Assembly: GCA_013399015.1 (NCBI GenBank)
Contig: VWZX01006814.1
Location: 2,736,340 to 2,800,339 of the forward strand
DNA: 64,000 bases
Source of the DNA: Galbula dea
Lineage: Eukaryota > Chordata > Aves > Piciformes > Galbulidae
Reading direction: 5' to 3'
Shown one piece after another: positions 40,501 to 53,319 of this stretch. Every line of letters starts with the position of its first letter. Within the stretch, counting starts at the first letter, position 1. The notes beneath the pieces were generated by a model. It saw only the letters and a list, made by a program, of their open reading frames with translations, did not search any database and had not been told where the DNA came from. The translations under genes and the position numbers were made by a program.

Positions 40501-43500
40501 TCATCTTGAAATTGTGTTGCACATTTCATTTGTCATTATTCTGAATACTTATTCTGAAAGCCCAGTTTTTAGATGAGATTAGCTTGTGAAGAAATACAGG
40601 GAAGAGAAGTAAGTGGAAGAGCTGGCAACTCTTTTTTTAATGCAGAGCTGTTTGGGAAACATATTTTAGTTTTGTGAGCGTAACTTTCACTGGAAGGAAG
40701 TGTTCGCCACAGGTTTCTACCCATGGTGTAACTTTCTTTTGCACTAATTCTACTGGTTGTGTAACTATATTGTCAAAGAACCAGACTTAAAATAAGCGGC
40801 TGTTTTAACTTGTGTTAGTTTGCAAAATCTGGCATATAGTCATAAACTCTTGACACCAGCACAGCTCTTAGAGTAGTCATAGGAAGGAATGGCTACTTAA
40901 GGAACTACTTTTAAGTAACCTTGCTCCTGCGTGGTGATGTTCAGTTTTGAAAGGCAGCCGGGCAGGCTGATATTTGAACCAGGACTAAGAAGGGAACATA
41001 GGAATCCTAGTGTCATTTAGATTTTCAGAGAGGAACAATCAGGAAGAGTTTAAGATCAACTGGTTTTGTAAATGTGTTCTATAATTTGAGTTTTCTTCTA
41101 TAATATCTGCAAAACAAACATTTTATAAGCGAGAACAATGCACAAGTAGCTTGTTGTAGCTGTATAGTGTTTTATTTTTACTTTACATGGCTCTGGATTA
41201 GAATTTTTGGGTTCTTCTGGGAGCAAAAAAAACAAGACCAAGAAAGATAGTTAAATTTAGTGAGAAATACGGAGGTCAGTGGTGAGGGAAAGAGGATGGC
41301 AGAGAGAGGACCCCCAGGGAATGTGAAGTGCACATTAAGAGTTAGAACATATGATCTTTCTTTATTATTGTCCATTTAAAATTACAATCTGTTCCACTTA
41401 AACTGGACATGCTAATAAAAGAAGAAGAGTTATTTATAATGGACAAATTCCAAAGACCAAAGCTGCCTCCTCATTTAAATTCTACTCTTTTGTTAGAGCA
41501 CCCTACTGACATAATTCTCTATTGTTTCTGCCATTATCACTTGCTTAATGCAGGACATAGTGTCGGGAAATTCCTGTCTGGCACTTACAAGGTGTTTCTA
41601 AAAAGAGGAACAAAAGAGTCAAGAGCACATAGGGAGCAGGAAGAAGCTGCGAGGGGAAGTAGCAGTGGAGGAAGGAATTCGAGATAGTAGCAGGGATTGG
41701 GGGAGACAGGCAAAGGGGAAGACAGCCAGACCAAGGGAAGGGAAGCAAGAGCTGGCTGCAGGCTTCTAGCATTTGCTTTACAATCCCAACTAGTACAAGC
41801 AAACCTCTTAAGAGACTTGGGAAGCAGCTCAAGGATGGTGAAAATGCAAGATTTCTGAGTATGGAGTGGAGGACAGTCAGGCTGCAAGAGCTCCTCAGCT
41901 GAGAGGGCACAGGCTGAAACAGGAGGATCTCCTGGGGAAAAGAGGCTGTGTGGTTCAGAAACCAGGGGAGCTGGGATTTGAAATCTGGCTCCAGAAGGGT
42001 CACACTAGGTTTGATGCTGAGGATTTGTGATCATCAGTGAATGAGGAGAGAGCTGATGTCAAGGCATCCACTTTTTCTGATATGCTGTATGTGAGGGACA
42101 AAACATCCTAGCTTGCACTAGCCTTAACATAAGGAGATTACTCTGTACTGTCATTTGTTAATAACAATGTCGTTTTCTGTCATATAATTAGAAAATACAT
42201 CTTGCTTTGCCTCCAAGCACTGTAGCCTTATTGCATTTGCACATTTTTCATAATATTTCAAGCAAACTGACCAGATAACATTAATGAATATACTAGATAG
42301 GCAGGCACTTTTAAGGAAAAATAATAAACATACTTGTATATTAAAAAGTTAATTCAGTCTGGAGCCAAACAGGTAATTTTCCCTTCAGCATTTTTTCACT
42401 CAACTAAGACAGGTTGGACTTGGAGTGCAGTCACCCTGTCTACGGTGCTTGGCTTGGCTTGCATACCAGGGGCGAATTTTCTTCTGAGACAGACAGCAAG
42501 ATGATCTGATTGGCCTCAGTCCAGAGCATGCTCACAAAGGCCCCTTTGATGGAGGGCTTCTTGGTAAGCCCTGTACCAAAAGCTGCCTGCCACCCTTCTT
42601 TCAAAGATACCCATTTACAGTATTTCGGGGAGGGGGAGAGGGGAAATAAATAAAGGAAAGTGAAGTAGGAGGTTGCCACAAGAATAATTACATTACTGGG
42701 GTTGGAGGGGGTAGGGAAGAGGAGAGGGGAGTTATTAAGTAAACTGATGGATGTTGAAGTAGCTGTTTGGCAACAATGCAAGAACATAAGGCATTTGCAA
42801 TTAAGCTCATTAAAGCTTCATCATTTTGCTTATCAATCTTTTCTGAAAAGGGTGGGGTGAAGCATCATATATTAAACTATGGCTGCTTCTACAGATAAGG
42901 AGTGATCATTACCTGCTTGACTTTCTGAGCTGCACTGTAGTATCCAGCCTGTGAAGGCATACATGATTAGCTGATTTAACCCCCTCTTGTACACAGGCAA
43001 GCTATTAATAGGAGTTTGTTATTGTGTCCTTGCACCCCACTGCTAAAACATCCAGTCCAGGCAACTGCTACCTCTGTACTTTTATCTAATTTGATATCCA
43101 GATGTGGTCTTCTACTTTTCTGTCGATTTTGATTCTATTTGTTCTCGTAACTGTGGCTTTTGGAACAGTATTTACTGAAGCCTCCACACTTCGGAATAAG
43201 CAGTAAGTGAACTAGATTATCAGAGCCATTTCTTCCTCAGTCGATGAGGTATGTCCTCTGTCTGGAGTCCATACTATCCCATGCTAATCAGAAGCTTTGA
43301 ATCTCCACAGAAATAACAGTGACCTGAAGGTATGTTAATGAACAGAACTCATCTGAGCTCTTTCTGATCTGTTAGAGACCTCAGCCTGCCTGGCCTGGCT
43401 ACTAATAGGACATCTCTGGCTGAGGAACAGTGAAGTGTCCAAGTCAGCTGGCAAGCCATCAGAGCAATAGTCTTGGTGTGAAAACCTTGCAGTAAGAACA

Positions 43501-43599
43501 GCAGCAACATTGCTTTCTGCTTTTCAGCTGCTTCCCCAGGTACAAAGAGTGAGATCTGGGAAGGAATCAGCCTGTCTTCTGCTGGTAATGTAAAAGTCA
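40501..43599. other. Unique sequence with purine-rich tract, no gene seen
   Basis: 41615-41760 is strongly purine-rich on the plus strand, which alone keeps long frames open on the minus strand (41545-42003, 152 codons; low-complexity Leu/Ser/Pro content). 42620-42740 is a G/A-rich tract of the same sort. 42775-42925 is AT-rich with attaa/attaag strings and could be regulatory. No transposon recognised. None of the frames is called a gene. Confidence 0.5.
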
Positions 43600-43850
43600 G
43601 GTGTATCACTACAGTTTACTGCAGGTAGAAGGTATTTCAGATATAGATATCTCTCATCATCCAAGAGCTTCAGAGCAGTGTAGATATGAGCTAAACTTTG
43701 CTGCATCCATTTGTGGGAGGTGAGCCTTCCCTTCATTTTCCAGATGGAAAAACTCTGGCACAGAGGAAACCCCAAAAGACTCACTGGCTATGTGGGACAG
43801 GACTGAATGCAGAACTCCTGATTCTCAGAAGTCCAGTTTCTCTAATATGG
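43600..43850 (-). mobile_element. MIR/CORE-SINE relic, minus strand, fairly complete
   Basis: 43736-43766 (cattttccagatggaaaaac, then tctggcacag) matches the reverse complement of the MIR segment downstream of the core. The following 43780-43835 (actcactggctatg, ggactgaatgcagaactcc, tgattctcagaagtcc) matches the core and head. The upstream 43660-43735 fits the 3' tail region. The landmarks are in order, so most of the SINE seems present. The overlapping 86-codon frames (43349-43609, 43524-43784) are not genes. Confidence 0.75.
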
Positions 43851-44789
43851 CTTTGATCATTCAGCTCTGTGATTTTCTGTTGTTTAACTTGATAGCAACT
43901 ATATTGAGCTTCAGAATTTTCTTGCAAGAACAACCAATCTTTTCTTGCTTCATTTGTATCCAATAGCAGCTCTCTTTTCCGTATGTGATACTTAGTGGCA
44001 GAGAGGTGAAACCTCATTTAGAAGTGGCTCTTTCTGTAATAAGTTTTTGAATTACTTTTTATATTGTCTTCACTATATATTGTCTGTATTGTGTTAAAAC
44101 TCATTTTATATTGAAAGAAAGGAAAGGAAGCAAAAGAGAAGCTTGGGGAAATACTGATATGAAGAGGGGTATAGAAGGAGTAGCACCACTAATACAAACA
44201 TATAGGTCATATTGCCACGTGGGAATGGAAGCCAGCTTGAACTTTAATTCTTGGTTTGATCAAGGTAGTGTAAAACTAGGCCCCAAAGGATTTCCAATGG
44301 AGAAAATGGATTTATATTTTACATATGAGCTGTAGTTGAAGCCAAATGTTCATTCCACTCAAATTATGTAGGTGGATTACTTTACTTCCAGCCTTGAAGT
44401 ATCATGTTTTTAGCTGCTAATAAACTTAATAAAATCCATTTCTTATTTCCCCTGGTGTACTCTGTTCATGAGCCTTGATATGCCATCAGAGCAATGCTGC
44501 CCAGAAAATTCATTTGTCAAGAAACAGACAAATGATGTGTATGAATAAGTCAAGAAGAAAAAGAATAGATGTACCGCTCTTCTGGTGGCCTTGCTCTGAC
44601 CAGAATTACCAAGCTCCTCACTTGTCCTGACTTACAACTGGACCAAGGAGTTAAGAAAACTTAAGAAATTGCCACATCATCAACCTAGCAGAGGACTAAG
44701 ATATGGAGAGGTTGGGTTTTCTAAAAAAAAAAAAAAAAAGCAGCTCATTCCCCAATTAAAAATATCTTTCCATACCAACACTCTTTGGC
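43851..44789. other. Unique sequence, no gene seen
   Basis: Nothing recognised except an A17 run at 44723-44739. The run sits some 60 bases 5' of the CR1 3' piece and is not that element's tail, since CR1 elements do not end in long poly-A. It could be the tail of an unrecognised short insertion or simple sequence. Confidence 0.5.
44723..44739. repeat. A17 homopolymer
   Basis: Seventeen consecutive A residues, read directly. No target-site duplication was found around it. Confidence 0.9.
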
Positions 44790-45160
44790 TTTGCTCCCAG
44801 AGTCAGACCTGCCTTTTCACACAATGTGTGATCAGTCTGAGGGGTTCACTGCCACTGGAATTCACTGAAGCCAAGAATTTACAAAACTGAATGAGGGATT
44901 AGACATTTATGTAGATAACAAAAATATCTAGCATTATTGTAACTAACACAAACAAAGAGAGTACTAGGAAGGAGATAAAACCTCATTCTTGAAAGGTTTA
45001 AGATAATGTCTAATATTCAGAATTGGGTGAGACTTCCTGGGGGACATGGGGAGGTAGATTGTCACATGGTACCCTTGAACTTTACTTTGACATGTTCAGT
45101 CTTGGATACTGAGTTATAAGAGTCATAACTCTGATTATATATGGCAATAACTGTCTTTTG
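44790..45160 (+). mobile_element. CR1-type LINE 3' end
   Basis: 44821-44935 reads as a decayed copy of the end of CR1 ORF2 and its 3' flank in sauropsids: acaatgtgtgatcagtctga, then attcactgaagccaagaatt, then gggattagacatttatgtag, then gataacaaaaatatctag. Further on, ataaaacctcattcttg, gacttcctgggggaca and ttggatactgag match the 3' region of the same family in order. The element is 5'-truncated, as is usual for CR1, and the exact 3' end was not defined. The assignment is from memory of consensus-like copies in turtle and crocodilian DNA. Confidence 0.75.
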
Positions 45161-45304
45161 AATCAATGCACATTTTCTGATGTCCCATCCTTAGCTAGAT
45201 GAGCTAAAACAATGAAAGCCCTTTAGCCCTCAGTGTCAGTTAAATTCAACCACTGACCAACAGGAGGTGCCAAGTGAACTAAGACATCAGTGAGGGTGAG
45301 CAAT

Positions 45305-45445
45305 GCAGTGAGTTAAATGTTGTCTTCAAGACTTGGAGATACAGAGTTGAACTGAAGCTCTGCTACAAGTTCTATGTTCAACAAAGGCAAAGTCACTTCT
45401 TTCAGCCACTTCATATCCCCCATCTGCAATGACATGTCACCCTTC
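45305..45445 (+). mobile_element. MIR/CORE-SINE relic, plus strand
   Basis: aaaggcaaagtcacttcttt (45384-45403), then cagccacttcatatccccca, then tctgcaatgacat follow the MIR order 'gggcaagtcacttaacc..tgcctcagtttccccatctgtaaaatg'. Upstream, agttgaactgaagctctgct fits the 'gggttcgaatcccggctctgcc' part. The order and spacing support the call; the copy is diverged. Confidence 0.7.
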
Positions 45446-46363
45446 TTAAAATGTGGCCGTGGCACATTGCTGGGGGACAATGAATTAATAATTTAGCCTA
45501 ATGGAATTATTGGAGGTAGTAGGAGGTGGAAATAATCTTTAAAAAGATTTAGGGTAAACAAAAGAATCAAAAAAAGTGCAAAACAAACTGCTTTATGGTA
45601 ACAGGGAGTGGGAACCAGGCAATGAAAGAAAACAGGAGGATGAGAGACCTCAGGTACAGAGCAATAAGTAAGATCCGAGGTAGAAACCAGAGGGGAATGG
45701 CAGGGTTGAGGATGTAAACAAAGGATTTAGGAGAAAAAGCAATATGACTTTTGAAGCTTTTAGTGCACATCTGACCCAAATCATCTGTCCTTTCAGAGTC
45801 AGCCCATCATCTCTCTTGTTTAGACTTTATTTTTCCTTGAAGATCTGTAATCCTTACTCTAAAGAGCTCCTGACTTGGTGGACATTTGTTGTGTTAGTAA
45901 ATGCTTCTGTTAAAGTCAGCAGACTTGTTAAAACTTGTGCTCTTGCTACAGCAAATGGAGTTTGCAGTGAACAGGGAGTGCAAGCCCAGACATTCCTTCT
46001 GGTGTGTGTGCTGTGCAGAAGGGTTTGAGGAAGAGGGGGAAGGGCCAGGCAACTTGACAACAGTTTTACCACCTTTCTGTGGGTCATACTAGGGGGTTTA
46101 TCGTGGAGTCTCTTTGTAGGTGAAGTAGGTGTTGTTGAGAGCATGGAGTTTTTTCTTTCCAGCAAACAAAAATTGCCCTTGAAAATTATTTTCAGAACTT
46201 AATACAACCCCAGGCAATGTTTCTTCTGCACAAACCACAAACCAATCCATGCTCAGGCATTTAAGAAAGGATTCCAGACTCATCTGAGAAGGTCACAGGG
46301 AACTGTAGAATTGCAAGGAACACTTAAGCCATCATTGATGGTGGTGGGCTCTGTTGTCTGTTC
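45446..46363. other. Unique sequence, no gene seen
   Basis: Frames at 45744-46028 (plus) and 45854-46165 (minus, 103 codons) overlap on opposite strands and show no domain. No repeat family recognised. Confidence 0.5.
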
Positions 46364-46637
46364 AGTCAACCCTCAGGGCCAATCCTTTTGCTTCTTCAGT
46401 GGGGACTGTTTCTAGCCCCTTTGGCACAAAAGATGGAAGAAGGGGAAATGGAAGTTGACCGTGTTACATTTAGAGTTTCTCAGTTCTCTTCTGCAAATGT
46501 CATCAACCCTCAGGGCCAACCCTTCTGCTTCTTCAGTGGGGACTGTTTCTAGCCCCTTTGGCACAAAAGATGGAAGAAGGGGAAATGGAAGATGACCATG
46601 TTACATTTAGAGTTTATCAGTTCTCTTCTACAAATGT
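46364..46637. repeat. 137-bp tandem duplication (two copies)
   Basis: Copy 1 (46364-46500) and copy 2 (46501-46637) lie head to tail. Over the 135 bases from the shared tcaaccctcagggcc start, I count 6 substitutions and no gaps, that is about 95-96% identity. Differences include aatccttttg/aacccttctg, gttgaccg/gatgacca, tttctcag/tttatcag and tctgcaaa/tctacaaa. Neither copy matches a transposon I know, and no long frame spans the join, so this looks like a segmental slip or unequal exchange that is younger than the transposons around it. Confidence 0.95.
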
Positions 46638-48899
46638 TCTCAAAGAGAAAATGAAGTTTCTTCTAAAGATTAAATCTACATGCAGATTGCCAGTGGACAT
46701 GAAGTGATGTACTCTACCAATGTAGTTGTTGAAGACAAGCATTTACCAACTTTTTGCTGGTATAGAGGTTTTGTTTCCCACTGAAAAAAAAAGTTGGCTT
46801 TTAAGAGATATTTTGCTTTTGGGCTTCCCCTTTTTCCTCCTCTCCACTATGTCCTTGATATACATCATTTATTCCTTAGAATAATATTTCATTTTAGAAG
46901 AATAATACCGTGGCCAGGTTTTTGCACATCATTTTCATTACTTTGGTGTAGATGTTATTAGGACCATAAAAAGTCAAACTGCTGTTATTATGTGCTCTGA
47001 TTAGTGTGTGCATGAAGGAAAAAAAGAGAAAATGAGAAAATGCTGTTCAACATGCAGGAGCACTAAAATCCAGCGTTACTGGAGAATCTAAACAAGAGCT
47101 TTTAAACTGAGCTTTTGCATCTATTTCTTTCTTCCTGAAGAATCTGTTGGCCTGAAGTTGTGTAACTCCCTAATGAAGTCATTGTGAGGGTCTTTGCTGT
47201 CCTGAAAAATGAAAGACTAGAAAATTGCAGCACAAAGCTCATGTTTGCTAAAGTGATCAGCCTTAAATGGTGTGCCAGGTTATCTCAGAGTATAATCAGC
47301 ATAGTCGATTTGAATAGAGCTGTCTTCAAAATAGAGATCTGCTGGTAAGATTTGTTTTCATTTAGGTCTTACTTTCAGCAATGGGATTACCCTAAGGTCT
47401 ATGTATCTACAGGCTTTTATACAAACATGCAGCTTAAACAAAACTACCATTATTATACTAATCTAGGCAGAGAAAAAAGTCCTGTTTGGTTTATTGAGTT
47501 AAGATCATATGTGTGACAAATAAAGCCTTCCTTTAAATGTAAGTTTTGTCCCATTCAATATAGTAAGTTTCTTGAGGAAAAAAAATTTACAAAGGCCAAC
47601 ATTATTCTTAATGCCAATTCAATTTGTCACCTCTATGTTTTAATCCCATAGGCTAGTGAAATACGTGCCATTTCATCCAGTCAGGCAGCAGGACAACTTA
47701 TATCACCATATTTATAACCATCAGGGTGATATAATCAATTTACTTCTTGCTATAGGAACTACCCATACACTTATTTTTTCTATCTTTTACTCAATGGCCT
47801 TATTAAACTCTTTTCAATGCTGATTTATTGCAGCCATGGATAATGTTGTGCCCTATGTTTCTTCCCCCACAAGGAACTTCAATAGCTATTGTCATTTCTT
47901 TGTCTATTTTTCTTTCTCTTCAGCACATCAAGTTTTATTTACTATTTTAAAACATCTTGTAAATAAAAGACAAAGATGTGAAAGTTCTGAACTCAGTTAG
48001 CAACTTGCAATCTAATGAGGAATGGCTAATCATTTATGGTGTGGATGCCATGGGTCTTATTTCATACCATAGCAAGCAGGGCATGTGTGTTTTCCTGAGT
48101 TCCTGTCACAGGAGCTCCTGCAACCAGTTACAGTGCATTCAATGGTCCTTATGCTGCTGTGATCTTTAAATTGGTTTGTGATCAAAGGTGGGATGAAAAA
48201 CAAGGTGGATAAGTGCAGTTGAATAGAACCTTTCTGAAATTTCCTCATTTCCCTTTTTTTTTTCTGTTAACACATGCAGCTCAGATGCCAAAGTTGGAAC
48301 AGGAAAAAGATTGGGGAACTGTTTCAAACTGGCACAAAACCAGATAGGTTGAACTACTCGATAAATGAACGTGAATGATCTCTTGTCTCCTGTTTTAGTC
48401 CAGTCGTGCTGGGTCAGGTCTTAGGACCCACAGAACCGCTTATTTGGAAAATTCATGCAAGTGGGTGAAGTTGTTGGTTGAGTACGTGGATTTCCAGGTG
48501 CATAGGTTGGCACGCAGGTGCAGGAAGACCTCTGGCAACATGGCCCTCTGCATCAAAATGATCATAACAGCAGTGATCATGCTGTCTATTATCATAAGAG
48601 CCTTTTAAAATATTTGGAATGTTTATGGATGTTCCATAATACATTACACTAGCAGGATAGCAATGTATTTAAACTGTCAACAACTGACTTTGGATCGTTG
48701 GTTAGAAATATTGCATTTGTTCGTTGTGGTCTGTTTGCTGCTGGTGATTGCAGCTGAAGAGCTACAGTGGACTTCCTGGTGTCACCTACCTGAAAGTAAA
48801 TTTCACCTTCACCACAGAACTCAATTGCAGGTTGTGAATATTATTTAAACGGAAATTATTTCCTTATAAGAAGTTGCACAGAAGCATTTCTTTTTTTCA
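46638..48899. other. AT-rich unique sequence, no gene seen
   Basis: No gene or transposon recognised. A perfect 7-bp inverted repeat (atgatca ... tgatcat) occurs near 48557-48580. Nothing else notable. Confidence 0.5.
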
Positions 48900-49045
48900 G
48901 GCTGACTTTTTAATATTTATTTTGCATTGTTCTCACTTTTATCTTTAATTTGGGGCTAAATTAGATCTGTCAGTGTCCCCTTAAATTTATTCCACACTGA
49001 CTAATTTATTTTAGCTAACTTGTTTCAGGACAAGTATAGAATACT
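48900..49045. promoter_or_regulatory. Candidate conserved non-coding element
   Basis: AT-rich and non-repetitive, with closely spaced homeodomain-like cores (tttaat, taattt, ctaattta) and a SOX-like cattgttc near 48927. No frame of interest. Judged on composition only. Confidence 0.25.
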
Positions 49046-52000
49046 TACACCACAAAAGAGAAAATTCAGATCAATCTCAGTCTGCTGAGAAAATTAATCA
49101 ATTTGCGAGTTACATCTAGCTTAATTCTGTCATTTAAAGTAGGCATTGAGTTTCCCATGTTACATGGAGACTGGAAGGTAAAGCAATCTCCGTTGGTACA
49201 GGACTAGTTCACTTGCCCTGTGCTCTGTATAGAGGTCATTAAGACACTGCACTTGGAAAGCAGCTGCTTTTTGTGTGTGTGCCAGTATCTCATTTTCCAC
49301 ATATGTAACACATCAAAACATTTAGATTGGGTTGATCCAGTCTATCATGACGAACGAATTTTGAAGCAACACAAGTAAATAGCAGCCTTACTTGAAGGGA
49401 GGGTGCCTTTGCCCTGATCTTGAGAAACTATTGGTGGGCACCACCCCAATTAAAGCGGACTAGGCCATGCCAGCTTTGCATGGATCCTTCTCCAAAGTGA
49501 ATTAGATGCAAAACATTTGATAGAAAGGAACAAATCGCTGCAAACTCAGCCCCATACAATGTTATCATTTATGTTCAGCACTAGTCTGATACTCAAGAGT
49601 GTATCTTTTTGTTATATATCCAGTCTGTAGACCTGCTGATGGAAAAAAAAAAGTGTTTCCTGCTTCTCATTTGGCCTGTATATTCTAGAGCCACATTGTT
49701 CCTCCCTTAAGAAGTTAAGATTAATGTGAGATAGTACACATCTGAGTTTAGAAAATCAGCCAGAGAAGCTGTACAATTTTTATGTTTTTCATCCAAAGTG
49801 CATTTAAGTGTGGCACTGTTTTTCAGAAACTTGAATTAAAATGTAATTTTTCAACTCTTCTGTATTTCCATTTATATTCTTCATCCTCTAAATCTGTGCC
49901 ATCATGTGACTGTCTACTACTGGCCAGAGTTTCTGAGCCAGCCCTGAAGAATATGAAAATCAGAGAACAAAAGAGAGGAAGAGGATGCTTTGGCAAGCTT
50001 ATGTTTATTGGTTATGGGTAGTTGGCTATCACTGTGGTATCCCTTGGGATTATCACCTGCCAAAATCCAAAGCTCCGTTTCAGAGGAGATTATTTCAAAG
50101 AGCAGAAGCAATTACAGAGTAGTGTAGCAGGCAGTGCTTTGCAGAATGATGCAATTCATTGGAAGTTTTACCTTCTACCAGGCTGTATGACTGGGAATTA
50201 CTGTACTATTTATGTGCAGGTTAAGAAATGTAGGTACTTAGGGAAGATTTGTAATTGTTTACTAATAAGAACAGTTATTACAGTGCTTAAAAATAAGACC
50301 GTCAAATTAGATTATGAAGGAAGAATTTTGAGGGGAGAGGGATTTGCATGCAGTGCAATGAACAAGAAAGGGAGATGAGAAGAAAAATCCATCACAGTTT
50401 TAGCCTGGACATGATTGGTGCCTGTGTAAAAAAAAAGTATTTTTTCTTTTCCTGGGTTTGCTGTAAGGTACCAGTTTTGTTCAAAAATGTAAATAGGTAG
50501 CCTAACTGCATAGTAGACCAACACTGGGATGCTCTGTGAGTGTCACTGTAGAAAGTTCTTGGTGCAGGACAGGCAACCAGGGAGACATTGTGTCTTGAAT
50601 AAGAGGGATGAGGACAGGCACAGCTCAGCTGTGCCAGCTGCGTGCAGAGCTGACTAGAGCAAGACTAAGGGGGCCTGAATCAAGAAGCTAAGCAGTGGAG
50701 AAAAGGCAAATAGGCTGGATAGTGCTGTGAAGCAGATAATTAACATTTCTGAAAATGTTACAAAATGAGAGACTGAGAATCCTTTGGTGTCTCTGTAGCT
50801 GTATTCTTCTATATTGGTCAGATGCAGAATGTGGGCAAGAACTTAATGAAATTCTTCATTTTTGTGGTAATAAACAACTATTTCTCCTTCTACCGTGCCT
50901 CTTCATATGAGTTTCTTAAGACTGGCTAATGAGATTCACTTTTATCTCAGGATCTTTAACGACTCCCAAAAGACCAGGAGCTTAGTTTTAAATCTCATCA
51001 GCAAAGTAGAACGACTTCCAGCAGTACAGTGACTCCTGACAGTGTGGTGGAGCTTGCTGTAAAACTGGCTTACAAAGAAAAAGGATGCTAGCACTAGATC
51101 CAATGCTGTTGCTTTTGACAGGTCCTAGATGTTCAGTCTCTGTGTTCTATGTATTGAGCCACACCAGCATTGCATTTCTGTCTGTGTTGTGAGCTGCCAG
51201 CCATCCTGAGTCCTAGTACCAGGTCAAGAATTGGCATGAATGTCAAGGTTCAAACTCTATTCTCGTTTTTGTATCATTTCTTCACATGCAAAATGAAGAT
51301 GTAGGAGTCTAGATATCATGTCTGAAATAGTTGCCTGGAAAAAAAGTGTGTATTATTGTCTCAGCTCATTATAAAAAGTGCATCAGCATATCACAGTGGC
51401 TGACTGTTAAACTTCAGAAAGTTAGTGAATAACATAGTCACACAACACAAGAAATCTCAAGGATGATGCAGAACCCACAAACTGCAGGGTTTTTCTACCC
51501 AAACACAGAGTAACTCTATTCTGCTAACAAGGTGCAAGACAGTGACATATAGTCACCTCAGATGGTACATTGCCTAGGGGAGCACTGTAAGGCCCCAGAA
51601 GCTTCCCTATTCTGTTCAAATTAATTTCAGTGCATTCTCAATCCTAAATATTCAATTCTGAACAGTGCTTTTGATGATACAATTTTGGTGCTGAATTTGA
51701 CCCTATAAAAGAGAAGTCATGTTTTGAAAGGACAGATACTCATCTGATCATGAAAATTAAGCCTTTTTTATGGGACTGAGCCCTCAGAAACTCTGGCTCT
51801 CCACCTCACTTACTGTTCTTGAAAATATATCCTAATTCCCATTCAGCTCCTTTATTTGATGCATATATACTTTACAGATGACTGTATAGAAAGTGATATT
51901 TTAAAACAAAATCATCTGGCATATTTAAAATGGCAAAGAAGGGAGAAGGGAGGAGCAGTGCTCAAAAGCAATCAAATAACCTCAAAATTTGAGGTCATAT

Positions 52001-53319
52001 TATAGAGGCAAAATGTAACTTCTTTTTCCCAAAAAGCTCATGAGTCCTTTTGGGACAGGAGGTCTTAAAAGCAGAAATTGAAAACTTCAACAGGAATTGC
52101 TTCATCAACCCTTAGAACCATTAAAGTTCCTGAAAGCCCTGCTTCTGAATTAAAAAGTTGGTACTAAGTGTATTTGTCTGTACAAGGGAGGAACTGAGAG
52201 CTGTGAAATGAGCTTCCTCTCTGCTGGTAACAAGCAGTGCTGAAATGACCACTGAAAGTCTAACTGTTGGAAAACAACTGTGATGTCCAGTCATGAGAGG
52301 TGGCAGTGTCTGTCATCGGGGTGGGAGCATGCTTACAAAGCGTGGTGGTGAAAGACATAGGCCATGGTCATACCTCGTTTTGCACCTGAAAGTACTCCCT
52401 CCTCAGATGGGGCAATTTTTGCTGCTGTCATGGGACTCTCATGAACCTGCTAACAGGAGCAGGATGTGTTAAACACCGTGATTAGGTGTTCTAATAAGAT
52501 GTTAGGATGCACTCTCCAAGAGCAGGCAGTAACCTCAGTTATGAGTGGGCAATGCAGAGGTGTTAAAGCTCCAACACCAGTCTGACTTCCCTCACCTCTT
52601 GCATGAGATTGGTTCTGCCAAGGCCCAAGGCAGATTACTCTCATCTTTCCAGTGCTAACAGCACAGCTTCATTCTTCCGTGTTTTCCAAGCTTTCCTTCC
52701 AGCCCCTAAAATGCAAAGGCTGCCACAACTCAGTCTCAAGCATTCATCTCTGCCCAGAGGTTGTGCCCACGGTTGCACACCTTCACTGTGAAGTGAGTGA
52801 CAAGTGCTGGACCAGCTGGCTGCCCTGCTTGTTGCTTTCCGTCAAAGCCGTGACCCTCATTAAGAAAGCTGAATGTTCACAGAAGGTACTACTGGGGCAA
52901 CAAATCAGTTGTAAGAGCCTATTGATCTGTTACATTCGTTTTCAACATGGAGGAAAAGGAGATTCTTTTGTTCTGGGGGTGGCACCAAGCTCTTGCTACA
53001 GTAGGTTCAGTGTGTCTCCGGATACTGCAATCAGGCACCTCGCAGCTGAGTTTGCAGAATATTTGCTTATTACAGGAGGAACTGAAAGAACCTGGAATTC
53101 ACTAGTGACCAACCTCTTACTTCTTGAATAACTGTTTCCCCCCTTCCTTTTGTTTCTATTTTAATCATTGCATTACAAATGCAATTTGAACCCCCCTTGC
53201 AGATGCAGGATATGGTAAGACAAGCATACAACAATCAACATTTTTCAACTTAAAATGCTGGCACCATGTACACTAAGTTGGTGGTGGTTGCTGGGCTGGG
53301 TTCCTTTTTAAATCAAACT
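49046..53319. other. Unique sequence with one weak MIR-like patch
   Basis: No gene seen. The 159-codon plus-strand frame at 52652-53131 has no recognisable domain. It overlaps a shorter frame of different phase at 52603-52791 and has no trusted splice or promoter context, so I do not call it. A weak SINE-like patch lies at 51190-51320. Confidence 0.5.
51190..51320 (+). mobile_element. Possible MIR/CORE-SINE relic (weak)
   Basis: gtatcatttcttcacatgca followed by aaatgaagatgtagga resembles the MIR phrase 'cagtttcctcatctgtaaaatgaggat'. The upstream core does not align convincingly, so only one landmark supports it. Confidence 0.3.

Noticed and set aside
40920..41040. Further MIR relic (tatttgaaccaggactaag)
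   Set aside because: One short phrase only, and the other landmarks are absent at the expected spacing.
41545..42003. 152-codon minus-strand frame as a gene
   Set aside because: The frame stays open because the plus strand is purine-rich and so lacks minus-strand stops; the product is low-complexity Leu/Ser/Pro.
52652..53131. 159-codon plus-strand frame as a gene
   Set aside because: No recognisable domain; an out-of-phase frame overlaps its start; the codon content looks like translated non-coding DNA.
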